Source: Granulicella arctica (GTDB lineage Bacteria > Acidobacteriota > Terriglobia > Terriglobales > Acidobacteriaceae). From it: a DNA stretch of 64,000 bases. A program made the position numbers and the translations under genes. Under the pieces are notes generated by a model, which saw only the letters and a list, made by a program, of their open reading frames with translations, searched no databases and was not told where the DNA came from. Positions 1 through 9,349 of this stretch are shown here, one piece after another (the first letter of the stretch is position 1; every line of letters starts with the position of its first letter). The stretch spans positions 1,731,187 to 1,795,186 of the forward strand of contig NZ_JACCCW010000001.1 of assembly GCF_013410065.1 (NCBI RefSeq), given 5' to 3'.

Positions 1-164
1 AGGGCGAACAGGTTTCGTAGCGTGCTGCCGAACTCGTCCGTCGTCTGACCGGAGGGCGTGGTCATGCGCCAGTCTGCCACCAGAACCGCCGGTGCGCCCT
101 CGGTCCCCAGCTTGTACAGTCCAAATACCGTATTCGAATTCCCTACATCGATCGCCAGCAACAT
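1..164 (-). CDS. coaX: Type III pantothenate kinase, N-terminal part
   Basis: The reading frame runs leftward off the window, so only about the first 54 residues are visible. It opens with MLLAIDVGNSNTVFGLY, the phosphate-binding DVGNxNT signature of type III pantothenate kinases, which phosphorylate pantothenate in the first step of coenzyme A synthesis. The ATG at 162-164 follows an AGGAG-type ribosome-binding site. It lies 30 bases downstream of birA on the same strand; birA-coaX adjacency is common in bacteria and supports the call. Confidence 0.9.
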   Translation of the reverse strand, partial: MLLAIDVGNSNTVFGLYKLGTEGAPAVLVADWRMTTPSGQTTDEFGSTLRNLFA

Positions 165-194
165 CCTTGTTCTCCTACTACTCCGCGAGCTTGA

Positions 195-998
195 TTACAG
201 AGCGCGTACTCCGCCCGAAAACACTGTATGCCGCACGCCGTCGTCGCCCTCGACGAGCAAAAATCCCTCTGCGTTGAGGCCGGCGGTCACGCCAGTATAG
301 CCGCCGTCCTCGCCTACCTGAACATGCTTGCCTCGCACCCAGCTCGACGCGTGTGCGAACCGCTCCAGCAGGTGATTGTCATTGGTCTCCAGCGAACGAA
401 TCTCCTGATCGAGCGCACGCAGCAGGGCTGTCAGGAGGCTCTCGCGAGGCCATGGCTTTCCAGTCTCCTGTCGCAACGAGGTTGCCAATGTCGATAGCTC
501 CGGAGGAAACTCCGCATGGTTCACGTTGATGCCAACTCCGATCACCGCGTAACGTAGCGTAGCCGGCTCCTCTGTCTGCGCAGCGAGCGCAGTCTCAACG
601 AGGATGCCCCCGCACTTTTTCCCCGCCAGCAGAAGATCGTTGGGCCAGCGGATATCCGGCGTCAAACCGGTTACCTCGGCGATAGCGGTCTGCGTAGCGA
701 GCCCGGTTGCAAGCGACAGCCAAAGTGCCCGCGTCAGCGGAAGCGATGGCCGCACCAGGGCGCTCACATAGAGCCCGTCCCCTGCGGCGGAGTGCCATGT
801 ATGGCCGCCGCGCCCGCGTCCTGCGGTCTGCTCATCCGCGATCCAGACGCCGCCCTGTGTTCCGGCCTGCGCGGCTGCGAGCGCCAGGGTGTTGGTCGAC
901 TTCACGGAGGGGAAGTGGTGTATCAATCCGGAGAACTGTGTTCCCGACAGCCCAGCTTCGACCGCCTCGGTCGAGAAACTAACTGGCATCCGCGGCAA
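195..998 (-). CDS. birA: Biotin--[acetyl-CoA-carboxylase] ligase
   Basis: This 267-residue protein should activate biotin to biotinyl-AMP and attach it to the biotin carrier protein of acetyl-CoA carboxylase. The glycine-rich biotin/ATP loop GRGRGG is at residues 60-65, RWPND at about 117-121 and KCGGILVE at about 128-135, followed by the small C-terminal SH3-like domain. It has no N-terminal helix-turn-helix, so it is the enzyme-only form and not the repressor form. The start overlaps the end of nadC by 20 bases; ATG codons at residues 1 and 4 are both possible. The overlap suggests one transcript running valS, nadC, birA, coaX. Confidence 0.93.
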   Translation of the reverse strand: MPRMPVSFSTEAVEAGLSGTQFSGLIHHFPSVKSTNTLALAAAQAGTQGGVWIADEQTAGRGRGGHTWHSAAGDGLYVSALVRPSLPLTRALWLSLATGLATQTAIAEVTGLTPDIRWPNDLLLAGKKCGGILVETALAAQTEEPATLRYAVIGVGINVNHAEFPPELSTLATSLRQETGKPWPRESLLTALLRALDQEIRSLETNDNHLLERFAHASSWVRGKHVQVGEDGGYTGVTAGLNAEGFLLVEGDDGVRHTVFSGGVRAL

Positions 999-1860
999 TC
1001 CTCATGCTCAGGTCGACCGCTACCGCTGAGTGCGTGAGCGCTCCCACTGAGATGAAGTCCACTCCTGCCAGCGCATAGGTCCGAACGGTCTTCAGATTCA
1101 TATTGCCTGAGGCCTCGACCGGCACGCCCGGAAGCGCCGCGCGAATCTGCTTCACGGACTTCTTCACTGCTGCGGGTGTCATATTGTCGAGCAGGATCGA
1201 CTCGGCTCCGCCGGCAATCGCCTGTTCCAGCTCTTCAGGGCTTCGCACTTCGACCTGTACTACCTGTCCCTTGCGTCTGCCCTTCAATGCACTCTCAAGA
1301 GCCGTGGGAAGGCCGCCACCGAGGGAGATATGGTTGTTCTTGATCAGGATTCCATCCTGTAGGTCGAGCCGGTGGTTTACGCCTCCGCCACACGATACGG
1401 CGTATTTGTCCAAAGCGCGGAGGCCGGGGATCGTCTTGCGGGTATCGAGGACCTTGGTCTTCGTCCCGGCAAGTTCCTTCACAAACTCGTTCGTCAGTGT
1501 GGCGATGCCGCTCATGCGCTGCATCAGGTTCAGGATCACGCGCTCGCACGACAGAATGGCCGCCGCCTTGTACCGGATGACTGCGATGGTCTGGCCCTTC
1601 TTTACCTTTACGCCGTCGAAGATCTCGGGATGGCTCACGACCTCGAACCGGCCAGTCGTACCGCTCATCTTTGCGAAGATCTCCAGGAAGGCCGGGATGC
1701 ACCCCAGCCCCGAGACGACACACGCCTGCTTTGCGACGATGGTTCCCGTCGCCCGCAACGTCGGAGAGACCGTCAACGCTGTCGTAACATCGGTTGCTGC
1801 CTTGTCTTCGGCCAGTGCTGCTTCCAGAATCGTTCGTACCCGTTTGCTCTTCCAGTCCAT
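979..1860 (-). CDS. nadC: Nicotinate-nucleotide pyrophosphorylase (carboxylating)
   Basis: This 293-residue enzyme converts quinolinate and PRPP to nicotinate mononucleotide, carbon dioxide and pyrophosphate in de novo NAD synthesis. The family motifs are visible: NLMQRMSGIAT at about 111-121, DTRKT at 139-143, GGGVNHR at 158-164 and IKNNH at 173-177, with the C-terminal SVGALTHS stretch. The length is normal for the family. It lies 25 bases downstream of valS and overlaps birA by 20 bases, so it sits in the middle of a probable operon. nadA and nadB are not in the window. Confidence 0.95.
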   Translation of the reverse strand: MDWKSKRVRTILEAALAEDKAATDVTTALTVSPTLRATGTIVAKQACVVSGLGCIPAFLEIFAKMSGTTGRFEVVSHPEIFDGVKVKKGQTIAVIRYKAAAILSCERVILNLMQRMSGIATLTNEFVKELAGTKTKVLDTRKTIPGLRALDKYAVSCGGGVNHRLDLQDGILIKNNHISLGGGLPTALESALKGRRKGQVVQVEVRSPEELEQAIAGGAESILLDNMTPAAVKKSVKQIRAALPGVPVEASGNMNLKTVRTYALAGVDFISVGALTHSAVAVDLSMRIAADAS

Positions 1861-1885
1861 GCAGTAATCCTAAACCCGATGCTGG

Positions 1886-4624
1886 CTACTGTGGCAGAGC
1901 CTCCAGCGCGGCCTTTGCCTTGTCATACAGCATCTGCGTCTCCGATGACTGCTTTCGCAGGCTTTCGACGATGTGTGCCGGTGCTTTGGACATGAAGGTC
2001 TCATTGCCCAACTGACGCTCCGCTGCTGCGAGGCCCTTTTCGAACTTCGCAATATCTTTCGTCAGTCGCTCACGCTCTGCGGCCACGTCGATCTGCCGTT
2101 CGTAGACGACGGCGACGTCGAACCCTGCCGCGCTGCGCGTGTTGTCGCCCGTCAATGCGGTAGAGGCGAACTCGATCTCGCTTACCCGCGCCAGACGAGC
2201 CAGTAGGGCTTTATTGTCGTCTGCAAGGGCCACCACGCGGTTGTCGGCGAAGACGATGATGGGTGTGGCTTCTTTCTCGGGAACAGCCATCTCCTTGCGC
2301 AGGCCGCGGACGGTCACGATCATCTGCTGCAAGACCTCCATGGCGGACACGCTGGCGGCATCGGAGGCGATATCTGCGGCCTGGGGGAAGCGCGTGAGCG
2401 CGATGGACTTTGCTGGTGCCGCGTTGTCGTAGAAGGCGTGCCAGATCTCTTCGGTGATGAAGGGCATGAAGGGGCTGAGCAGGCGCAATGCGGCTTCGAA
2501 TACGGCTAGAAGCGTCGTCAATGCGGTCTTCGCCGCAACTAGATCGGCGCCCTCGCCGAACTCCAGACGAAGTTTGACGATCTCGATGTACCAGTCGCAG
2601 AAGTCGCCCCAGAAGAACTGGTAGATCGCGTTTGCTGCTTCATCGAAGCGGTACTGGCTCAGAGAGGAGTCTACTTCAGCCGAAGCAGCACTGAGCTTCG
2701 CTAGAATCCAACGGGTTTCGAGTGGAGCCTCGTCGACGTTGCGGAGTGCAGCGTCGAGCTTCGTCAGATCGACGGTGACGCCAGCCTCCTGTGCGCGATC
2801 GACGTTCATGAAGAGGAAGCGTGCCGCGTTCCAGATCTTGTTGGCGAAGGCACGATAGCCTTCGGTGCGAGCCTCGCTGAAGGCGATATCGGTGCCGGGC
2901 GAGGCCATGCTTGCGAGGGTGAAGCGCACGGCATCTGTACCGAAGCGACCGATGATGTCGATTGGATCGATGACGTTGCCCTTGGTCTTCGACATCTTCT
3001 GCCGGTCCGCATCGCGCACCAGAGCGTGAATGTAGACCTCTTTGAAGGGCACTGCGTCCTTCAGTTCACGCGGGCTGCCATAGGGCATCGGAACGTCGAG
3101 CATGAAGTGGCAGCCGAGCATGATCATGCGTGCGACCCAGAAGAAGAGGATGTCGAAGCCCGTGACCAGCAGTTGCGTCGGGTAGAACGCGGCGAGATCG
3201 GGCGTGCTTTCCGGCCAGCCAAAGACGGTGAAGGGAAGCAGGCCGGAGGAGAACCAGGTGTCGAGGACGTCTGTCTCCTGCACGATCTCTGCGGAGCCGC
3301 ACGTGCCACAAGATGTCGGCGTTTCGCGCGAGACGGTGATCTCGCTGCATGCGCTACAGTGCCAGGCCGGGATGCGATGCCCCCACCAGAGCTGGCGCGA
3401 GATGCACCAGTCGTGGATGTTGCGCATCCACTCGTCGTAGGTCTTGCGGTACTGGTCGGGCGTGAACTTGATGTGGCCTTCGTCGACGGCACGGATGGCC
3501 TTGTCGGCGAGGGGCTGAATCTTGACGAACCACTGCTTGCTGAGGCGCGGCTCGACGACTGTCTTGCAGCGATCGCAGCGGCCAATCGAGTTGTTGTGAT
3601 CCTTCACCGCGACCAGCAGGCCAAGCTCCTCGAGGTCCGCGAGAATCTGCGTCCGGGCCTGATACCGATCCAGTCCTGTATAGACGCCGCCTGCCTCATT
3701 GATGTGGGCGGTCTCATCCATCACATTGATGTTGGGCAGGTTATGGCGTTGGCCGATGGCGAAGTCGTTGGGATCGTGCGCCGGGGTCACCTTGACCGCA
3801 CCGGTGCCGAACTCCGGATTCGCCCAGTCGTCTGCGACGATGAGGATCTCGCGGCCGACTAGTGGCAGCTTCAGCATCTTGCCGATCATGGCAGCGTAGC
3901 GCTGGTCCTTGGCATTGACGGCCACGGCGACGTCGCCCAGCATCGTCTCCGGGCGCGTGGTTGCGATGACGATGGAGCCGGAGCCGTCGGCGAGCGGGTA
4001 GCGGATCTCCCACAGCTTGCCGAGCTGGTCCTCGTGAACGACCTCGAGATCTGAGATTGCAGTCTGACAGCGCGGACACCAGTTGACGATATAGGCGCCC
4101 CGATAGATCAATCCCTGCTCGTGCAGGCGGACGAAGGCCTCTTTGACCGCGATGCTCAGCCGGTCGTCCATGGTGAAGTACTCGCGGCTCCAGTCGACAC
4201 TGGCGCCGAGACGCTTCATTTGGTCGAGGATCGCGCCGCCGTAGACACCCTTCCACTCCCAGACGCGCTCGACGAAGGCCTCGCGGCCCAGCTCCTGGCG
4301 CTTTTTGCCCTCGCCCGCAAGCTGGCGCTCCACCATCATCTGCGTGGCGATGCCGGCGTGGTCGGTTCCGGGGACCCACATCGAGATCTCGCCCGACATG
4401 CGATGCCAGCGGGTCAGGATGTCCATCTCCGCCTGATTAAGCATATGGCCCATGTGCAGGCGGCCTGTTACATTGGGCGGAGGCAGCAAAAGGGTGAACT
4501 TTTTGGTTGCCTTGGACGTATTTTCTGGCGTGGCTACATCAAACAGGCGCTCGCGCACCCAGTATTCAGCCCAGCGTTCTTCTATGGCGGTCGGATCGTA
4601 TGCTTTTGGCAGTTCGTGGCTCAT
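1886..4624 (-). CDS. valS: Valyl-tRNA synthetase
   Basis: This 912-residue class I synthetase charges tRNA-Val. The HIGH-type motif HMGH is at residues 57-60 inside the PPPNVTGRLHMGH segment and the KMSKT motif is near residue 543. An editing domain lies between them, with zinc-type Cys pairs (CPRC near residue 180, CDRC near 347, CSAC and CGTC further on). The C-terminal 70 residues are a charged coiled coil typical of ValRS. It is the first gene of the minus-strand cluster; the next gene upstream is divergent and begins about 100 bases away. Confidence 0.97.
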   Translation of the reverse strand: MSHELPKAYDPTAIEERWAEYWVRERLFDVATPENTSKATKKFTLLLPPPNVTGRLHMGHMLNQAEMDILTRWHRMSGEISMWVPGTDHAGIATQMMVERQLAGEGKKRQELGREAFVERVWEWKGVYGGAILDQMKRLGASVDWSREYFTMDDRLSIAVKEAFVRLHEQGLIYRGAYIVNWCPRCQTAISDLEVVHEDQLGKLWEIRYPLADGSGSIVIATTRPETMLGDVAVAVNAKDQRYAAMIGKMLKLPLVGREILIVADDWANPEFGTGAVKVTPAHDPNDFAIGQRHNLPNINVMDETAHINEAGGVYTGLDRYQARTQILADLEELGLLVAVKDHNNSIGRCDRCKTVVEPRLSKQWFVKIQPLADKAIRAVDEGHIKFTPDQYRKTYDEWMRNIHDWCISRQLWWGHRIPAWHCSACSEITVSRETPTSCGTCGSAEIVQETDVLDTWFSSGLLPFTVFGWPESTPDLAAFYPTQLLVTGFDILFFWVARMIMLGCHFMLDVPMPYGSPRELKDAVPFKEVYIHALVRDADRQKMSKTKGNVIDPIDIIGRFGTDAVRFTLASMASPGTDIAFSEARTEGYRAFANKIWNAARFLFMNVDRAQEAGVTVDLTKLDAALRNVDEAPLETRWILAKLSAASAEVDSSLSQYRFDEAANAIYQFFWGDFCDWYIEIVKLRLEFGEGADLVAAKTALTTLLAVFEAALRLLSPFMPFITEEIWHAFYDNAAPAKSIALTRFPQAADIASDAASVSAMEVLQQMIVTVRGLRKEMAVPEKEATPIIVFADNRVVALADDNKALLARLARVSEIEFASTALTGDNTRSAAGFDVAVVYERQIDVAAERERLTKDIAKFEKGLAAAERQLGNETFMSKAPAHIVESLRKQSSETQMLYDKAKAALEALPQ

Positions 4625-4722
4625 CTGTACTTTAAGGGTAGCATCGACAGTGCAGCCCGTTCGGCGTCATTGAACAAGCCGAGCCTGCTTTTACTATTCT
4701 CATCATCCCCGAGGCTTCTTCT

Positions 4723-5235
4723 ATGCCCAGACTGCTTTTTGCTGCGATCCTCCTCTTCGCTGCCGTATCGCCGGTTTTTGCCTATAGAGGTTCCCACGGG
4801 AGCCATGGTGACGACCGCGTCAGCTTCGGCAGCGACATTACCGTCAACGAGGGCGAAACCGCTGGCGACATCGCCTGTGCTTTTTGTGCCGTGCATCTTC
4901 ACGGGAATACCCATGGAGATGTGGCCGTTCTGTTCGGCAGCGTCACAGTGGCCGAGGATCAATCCATCGCGGGCGACGTTGCCATACTGGGCGGCGATCT
5001 TTCGCTCGCAGATAACTCCTCGGTCGGAGGGGACCTGGCGCTGGCGGCTGGGGATCTGAACATCTCACCGGAGGCGACTATTCACGGAGATCGCATGGTC
5101 CTTCCGGGGCGATTTTGGCTCGTAGTTCCCTTCGCGCCGCTGCTGATACTCATCGGAATCATCTGGCTGATTGTGCACTTCGTGCGGCGTAGACGCTATC
5201 CGCCGCAGTATTATCCGCCGGTACGGCGTCCCTGA
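4723..5235 (+). CDS. Exported polymer-forming (bactofilin-like) repeat protein with C-terminal membrane segment
   Basis: This 170-residue protein begins with a signal peptide (residues 1-20, ending near VFAYRG). It continues with short glycine/aspartate-rich repeats (GDIACAF, GDVAVLFGS, GDVAILGGDL, GDLALAAGDL) that suggest a right-handed beta-helix like polymer-forming proteins. A hydrophobic segment (about 128-153) and a basic, proline- and tyrosine-rich tail follow. I infer an envelope scaffold or membrane-anchored surface protein; no enzyme motif is visible. It is divergent from valS and convergent with the BamD-like gene, with a shared hairpin terminator between them. Confidence 0.75.
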   Translation: MPRLLFAAILLFAAVSPVFAYRGSHGSHGDDRVSFGSDITVNEGETAGDIACAFCAVHLHGNTHGDVAVLFGSVTVAEDQSIAGDVAILGGDLSLADNSSVGGDLALAAGDLNISPEATIHGDRMVLPGRFWLVVPFAPLLILIGIIWLIVHFVRRRRYPPQYYPPVRRP

Positions 5236-5239
5236 AGTA

Positions 5240-5273
5240 AAAAGAGATGCAGCCATTGGCTGCATCCCTTTTT
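5240..5273. terminator. Bidirectional hairpin terminator
   Basis: GATGCAGCC (5246-5254) pairs perfectly with GGCTGCATC (5258-5266) across a 3-base loop. A T-run follows on the plus strand and an A-run precedes the stem, which reads as a T-run on the minus strand. It separates two convergent genes and probably ends both transcripts. Confidence 0.85.
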
Positions 5274-5293
5274 ACATGAAGCGAGGTCACGGT

Positions 5294-7066
5294 TTAGAAC
5301 GGGTTCAGCTTGTCCAGACCCTTCTTCTTCTTGTGTTTGCTGGAGGACTCGTCGCCCTTGTCGAACTCCGGCTTGACCTTCTTGCCGTTTGCAGGCGGTG
5401 TCTGAGCTGCCGGTTGCGTTCCGGGCTTGATATCGTTGACCGCATCCGGAGCGGGCGCTGCCTTCTCGACCTCTGGGAGCGGGGTGGCATTGGGTGGCCC
5501 AACAGCTTTCAGGCCGCCAGGCGTTTCTGCTGCCGGCGCTGCCGAAGAAGGAGAGACGATCTCCACGCCCAACGAGTTGCTGCCAGCACCGGTTGAGCTG
5601 CCGCCGGAGTTACCCGGAACTGCTGTCATTACTGCTGAAGTATCTCCGGAACCGCCCGCTGCTGTGGGAACGTCCTGCAGTTGAAGCGGGGCTGCCGGAG
5701 CGGCCGGCGCTGCTGCCGGAGCCGCTGATGCGTCCGTTGCGGATGCCGGTGTACTCTCCGTCGGTGCTGCAACTGGCTTGGCTACTGCGGCGTTTGGGTT
5801 GAGGGCGCTGTTGAAGTCGGCGTAGACCTGACGGGTTACCGTCGGAGCCAGCGTAGCTTTGGGGTCGGTCAGAGGAGGATCGCCGATTCTTGCCGCCGTC
5901 ACCACGTCGGGTTTACGGAACAGGATCAAGCCGACGCGATCCGTCAGCTTGTACTGGGCGCGGCTGTTTTCGAGTGCAACGCTAGCTGCCACCTGCTCCG
6001 GCGTCGGCACGGGAATCGGGAGATTCATCGCTGCGAGCCGGTCTTTGGCGTCCTCAACGTGAGGTGCGGCGGAGTGCTCGAGGACAACACGCCGATAGGC
6101 TGCTGCTGCCTGGTCGTCGTAGATCTTCTCAAGTCGCGCCTTACCCGCTTCGGGCAGCTTCAAGGTGCGGACATAGCGCGCTTCGGCTTCATATGCGTCG
6201 CCAAGGCCAACCAGCGTATCGTCCATGTGGCTGTATAGCGGATAGGTGTCGACCACCGTCTGGTAGCGTGCGATCGTTGCCGGCCAGTTGGCGTGGGTCG
6301 AGTAGTATTCGCCGATCTGACTCTCGCGTGTCGCCATAGCCTCCTGCACTTCGCGCAGCCGTTGCTGGGCGGCGGGGACAAGCGTGGAGTCGGGGAACTG
6401 CTGCAACATCAGGCGATACTCTTCTTCGGCGTGCTTTGCCTTCGCGTAGTCGCGATCCGGCTTGTCCATCTGGCGGAAGTAGATGTCGCCCACGCGCATC
6501 TGGGCCTCGGCTGCTTCGGGGGCGTTCGGGAAGAAGGTGATGAAGTCCTTGTACTCGCTCTCCGCTTGTGTCAGCGCTGCGGTGCCGCCTTCCTTGTACC
6601 AGGAGTCAGCGATGGCCAGCTTGGCGCGCATCTGGAACTCTGAGTCGGGATAGGTGTTCAGAAGCGTCTGCAGATCGAGTCGTGCAACGTCGTAGTGGCC
6701 GCGCTTGGCGGCGTCCATGGCCTTGTCATAGAGCTGCTTATCCGGCAGCTTCACATCGACACCCACCAGCGGATTATTCTTCTTGTCCTTGCGCAGCTGC
6801 TTCTTCGTATCCTTGGACTGGATGACCTTCGACTCGCGCTTCTCGTCCTTGGTGAGCTTTTTCTTTTCAGGAACGATTGCGGGATTGGCATTCATGGTCC
6901 CTTCCTGCGGCTGCGGCGCGGTGGTAGCTGCCGGCGCCGGGGCTGTGGAGGGGTTCGACTCGGTCGCCTGTGCTCCGGCGCTGAGGCCGGTGGAAAACAT
7001 GGCAGCTACGGCAACTCCGGCCAGAAGGCCGGCTCGCAGGCTGGGAAAAAAGGAATGCTTCATCAT
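5294..7066 (-). CDS. BamD/YfiO-like outer-membrane assembly TPR protein with long Ala/Pro tail
   Basis: This 590-residue exported protein has a signal-like N-terminus (about 1-32), a basic/charged linker, and TPR-type helices from about residue 105 to 340 (for example LYDKAMDAAKRGHYDVARLD, then NTYPDSE and FFPNAPEA signatures). These match the BamD/YfiO family that supports beta-barrel insertion in the outer membrane. The last 200 or so residues are low-complexity Ala/Pro/Thr with a Lys-rich end. I see no Cys anywhere, so the usual BamD lipobox and lipid anchor are missing. The BamD role is therefore inferred; it may be a periplasmic TPR scaffold. Confidence 0.72.
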   Translation of the reverse strand: MMKHSFFPSLRAGLLAGVAVAAMFSTGLSAGAQATESNPSTAPAPAATTAPQPQEGTMNANPAIVPEKKKLTKDEKRESKVIQSKDTKKQLRKDKKNNPLVGVDVKLPDKQLYDKAMDAAKRGHYDVARLDLQTLLNTYPDSEFQMRAKLAIADSWYKEGGTAALTQAESEYKDFITFFPNAPEAAEAQMRVGDIYFRQMDKPDRDYAKAKHAEEEYRLMLQQFPDSTLVPAAQQRLREVQEAMATRESQIGEYYSTHANWPATIARYQTVVDTYPLYSHMDDTLVGLGDAYEAEARYVRTLKLPEAGKARLEKIYDDQAAAAYRRVVLEHSAAPHVEDAKDRLAAMNLPIPVPTPEQVAASVALENSRAQYKLTDRVGLILFRKPDVVTAARIGDPPLTDPKATLAPTVTRQVYADFNSALNPNAAVAKPVAAPTESTPASATDASAAPAAAPAAPAAPLQLQDVPTAAGGSGDTSAVMTAVPGNSGGSSTGAGSNSLGVEIVSPSSAAPAAETPGGLKAVGPPNATPLPEVEKAAPAPDAVNDIKPGTQPAAQTPPANGKKVKPEFDKGDESSSKHKKKKGLDKLNPF

Positions 7067-7123
7067 CAGTGGTTCGACCCCGTCGCCTCGCGCCGCACAT
7101 CGGCGCTCAGGCTGGTTTTTATT

Positions 7124-7810
7124 CTAATCGTTCCGTCCATCCTGTGTCGGAACAGCGGCGCGCGCCGCCGCAAGAAATTCGCGTGCGTTCTGTTCTATCT
7201 TTCCCGGGCTGAAGATCGCGGAGCCGGCAACGAGCATATCCGCACCTGCTTGGACGACCTGCGCAACAGTATCGTGAGCGACGCCGCCGTCCACCTCGAT
7301 GCGGAAGTTCAGGCCCATCTCCTCGCGTAACTCAGCGAGATGGGCGATTTTATCCAGCGCGAGGGGAAGGAATTTCTGGCCGCCGAAGCCCGGGTTCACG
7401 CTCATGACGAGGACGTGGTGGAGCATGGGGAGGACCTCAACCAGCGTCTCGACCGGGGTGGCAGGGTTCAGGACGACGGCGGGCTTCATGCCATGCTGCT
7501 CAATCAGTTGGAGGGTCCGGTGCAGGTGACGGCAGACCTCCTGGTGGACGCTGATCATGTCCGCGCCCGCCTCGGCGAAGTCGGCGATGAAGGCGTCCGG
7601 GTTCTCGATCATCAGATGGCAGTCGAGCGGGAGCGCCGTAACCGGTCGCAGCGCCTTGACTATGGGAGGCCCGAAGGTGATGTTCGGCACGAAATGCCCA
7701 TCCATGACATCGACATGGACGATGGTTCCGCCGCCACGCTCGGCTGCCGCGACCTCGTCGGCGAGATGCGCGAAGTCGGATGCAAGTATCGAAAAAGCCA
7801 GTTCAATCAC
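7124..7810 (-). CDS. rpe: Ribulose-phosphate 3-epimerase
   Basis: This 228-residue TIM-barrel enzyme interconverts ribulose 5-phosphate and xylulose 5-phosphate in the pentose phosphate pathway. The SILASDF start, the HVDVMDGHFVPNITFGP metal-site segment (residues 32-48), the DCHLMI motif, SVNPGFGGQKF and the IEVDGGV catalytic Asp region are all present and in order. The length is normal. It is 71 bases downstream of the UvrC-like gene and 57 bases upstream of the BamD-like gene on the same strand. Confidence 0.96.
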   Translation of the reverse strand: MIELAFSILASDFAHLADEVAAAERGGGTIVHVDVMDGHFVPNITFGPPIVKALRPVTALPLDCHLMIENPDAFIADFAEAGADMISVHQEVCRHLHRTLQLIEQHGMKPAVVLNPATPVETLVEVLPMLHHVLVMSVNPGFGGQKFLPLALDKIAHLAELREEMGLNFRIEVDGGVAHDTVAQVVQAGADMLVAGSAIFSPGKIEQNAREFLAAARAAVPTQDGRND

Positions 7811-7881
7811 GATGTCTCAGCCTTGGGCGCGGAGGAATATGGAGAGCGTCCGCTACCGAAAGTGTATCAGCGGGTGGAGAC

Positions 7882-9321
7882 CTACTCGTTGGCGCGCGAG
7901 CGTCTGCTGGTAAAGGTCTGTGGAGGTTCGGGTTGCTCCATGACTTGCTCGACGACTTGTACGGTGCGTTCGACCTCGGGACGGCCTTCGTGCGGGATGC
8001 GCACCTTCGCTCCCTTGGCCAGATCGCGCCGGGTCTCGGCCATGGCGGTGGGCTCACCGAGCGTCATCCGAGCTGCGCCGCGCAGAATCTTGCGCAGTGG
8101 CCAGCCTCCGTCGGAGGTGGGGAAGAAGACCTCGCCGGACCGTTGTTTTTCGGGACGATAGTACCAGCGGCGCAGCAGCGACAGATGATCGCTCAACATG
8201 GCAACGTCGGTGCTTCCTTGGGTCTTGTTGCCGAGGGCAGCGAGCGCTTCGGCGGCGCGCTCCTCGGGGCTTGCTAAACCTGGGTTGGCAGCCTCTGGTG
8301 CAGGAGGGGCGCTGTCGGTTGAGGCCAATGGAACGGCTTGTAGCATCAGCGGCTGGGCAAACAAACTGCTGCCGACGCTGGTCTGCTCCTTGACTGCGCG
8401 GACGCCGAGGGTTGAGAGGCGTTGGGGACCAGCAAGGCAGCCGCCCTCGAGGAGGAAGAGGGAGGCTTCGAGGGTGTCGTCGCCGGTTGCGTGTGCCGCC
8501 TGCACAATGACCGCACGCAGAGCTGGAATGGGGCGGACCAGCTCATCGGCCAGCGCGGCGGCGGCTTTGACCTTTTGCCACTGGGTGTGGAGGGCCGCTG
8601 CCTGCTCGAACTCCATCGCAGCGGATGCCTCCTCCCGCTCGAGGCCGATCTGGATGACCATGCTCTCGCCGTGGGTATCGAAGAAGGCTTTGACGGCGGC
8701 GGCCTCGGCGGCATACTGATCCGGAGTACACGCCTCGTTGCATGGCGCGAGGCACTTCTTCATCTCCTGGTACACGCATCCGGGATGCTCGGGGTAGGGC
8801 TCCAGATCCTCATAGCAGCGGCGCAGTTTGAAGAGATCGAGCACCGCATCGCAGTAGCGCTCTGCCGCTGTCCGCGACGGAAAGGGGCCGTACATCTGCG
8901 TCAGTCCGCGCTTCGAGAGCTTATTGGTCGAGTAGACGCGGGGAAAGCGATTCTCCATCGTCAGCCGTAGGAAGTAGGGCGTGTGCAGCTTCAGCCTGCG
9001 CCTCGCCTCGGCATAACCGAACTGCGCGGCCGCTGCGTGGTAGAGCACAAGCGTCGATTCGAACTCGGAGCCGGTGACGGAGTACTCGATGCGGGCGACT
9101 TTATCGCGCAGGTTGAGACGCTTCGACTGCGACTCCGGGGGAGCGAGCAGCCGGGTCATCCGCCGTCGCAGATCGGCTGTGCGTGTTAGGTATGGCTCAT
9201 CGCTCTCGCGTGCGCCACGGAGCGCAAAGACGCCTGGAAGCGCAGGTACGGCGCGAAGAATCGCCTGTGCCTGCTCGGGAGCGAAGTCTACGATGTGATC
9301 GAACTGGAAGCTGGCCGCCAC
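7882..9321 (-). CDS. UvrC-like protein with degenerate GIY-YIG site and no C-terminal nuclease
   Basis: The 479 residues follow the order of UvrC's N-terminal half. A GIY-YIG-like segment lies at about 29-54, then a UvrC-type body (RFPRVYSTNKLSKRG, YGPFPS), a Cys cluster (CVYQEMKKCLAPCNEAC) near residues 185-205, and a UVR-like helical motif (EREEASAAMEFEQAAALH) near 236-253 that in UvrC contacts UvrB. The catalytic signature is altered: PGVFALRG replaces GVY, and YLTRTADLRRR replaces YVGKAxxLRxR. The RNaseH-like nuclease and HhH tail of UvrC are absent. I infer a non-nuclease UvrB-binding or regulatory paralogue. It precedes rpe and follows the tldE operon. Confidence 0.78.
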   Translation of the reverse strand: MAASFQFDHIVDFAPEQAQAILRAVPALPGVFALRGARESDEPYLTRTADLRRRMTRLLAPPESQSKRLNLRDKVARIEYSVTGSEFESTLVLYHAAAAQFGYAEARRRLKLHTPYFLRLTMENRFPRVYSTNKLSKRGLTQMYGPFPSRTAAERYCDAVLDLFKLRRCYEDLEPYPEHPGCVYQEMKKCLAPCNEACTPDQYAAEAAAVKAFFDTHGESMVIQIGLEREEASAAMEFEQAAALHTQWQKVKAAAALADELVRPIPALRAVIVQAAHATGDDTLEASLFLLEGGCLAGPQRLSTLGVRAVKEQTSVGSSLFAQPLMLQAVPLASTDSAPPAPEAANPGLASPEERAAEALAALGNKTQGSTDVAMLSDHLSLLRRWYYRPEKQRSGEVFFPTSDGGWPLRKILRGAARMTLGEPTAMAETRRDLAKGAKVRIPHEGRPEVERTVQVVEQVMEQPEPPQTFTSRRSRANE

Positions 9322-9349
9322 GGCTTGATTGTATTCGTCTGGATGCTGG

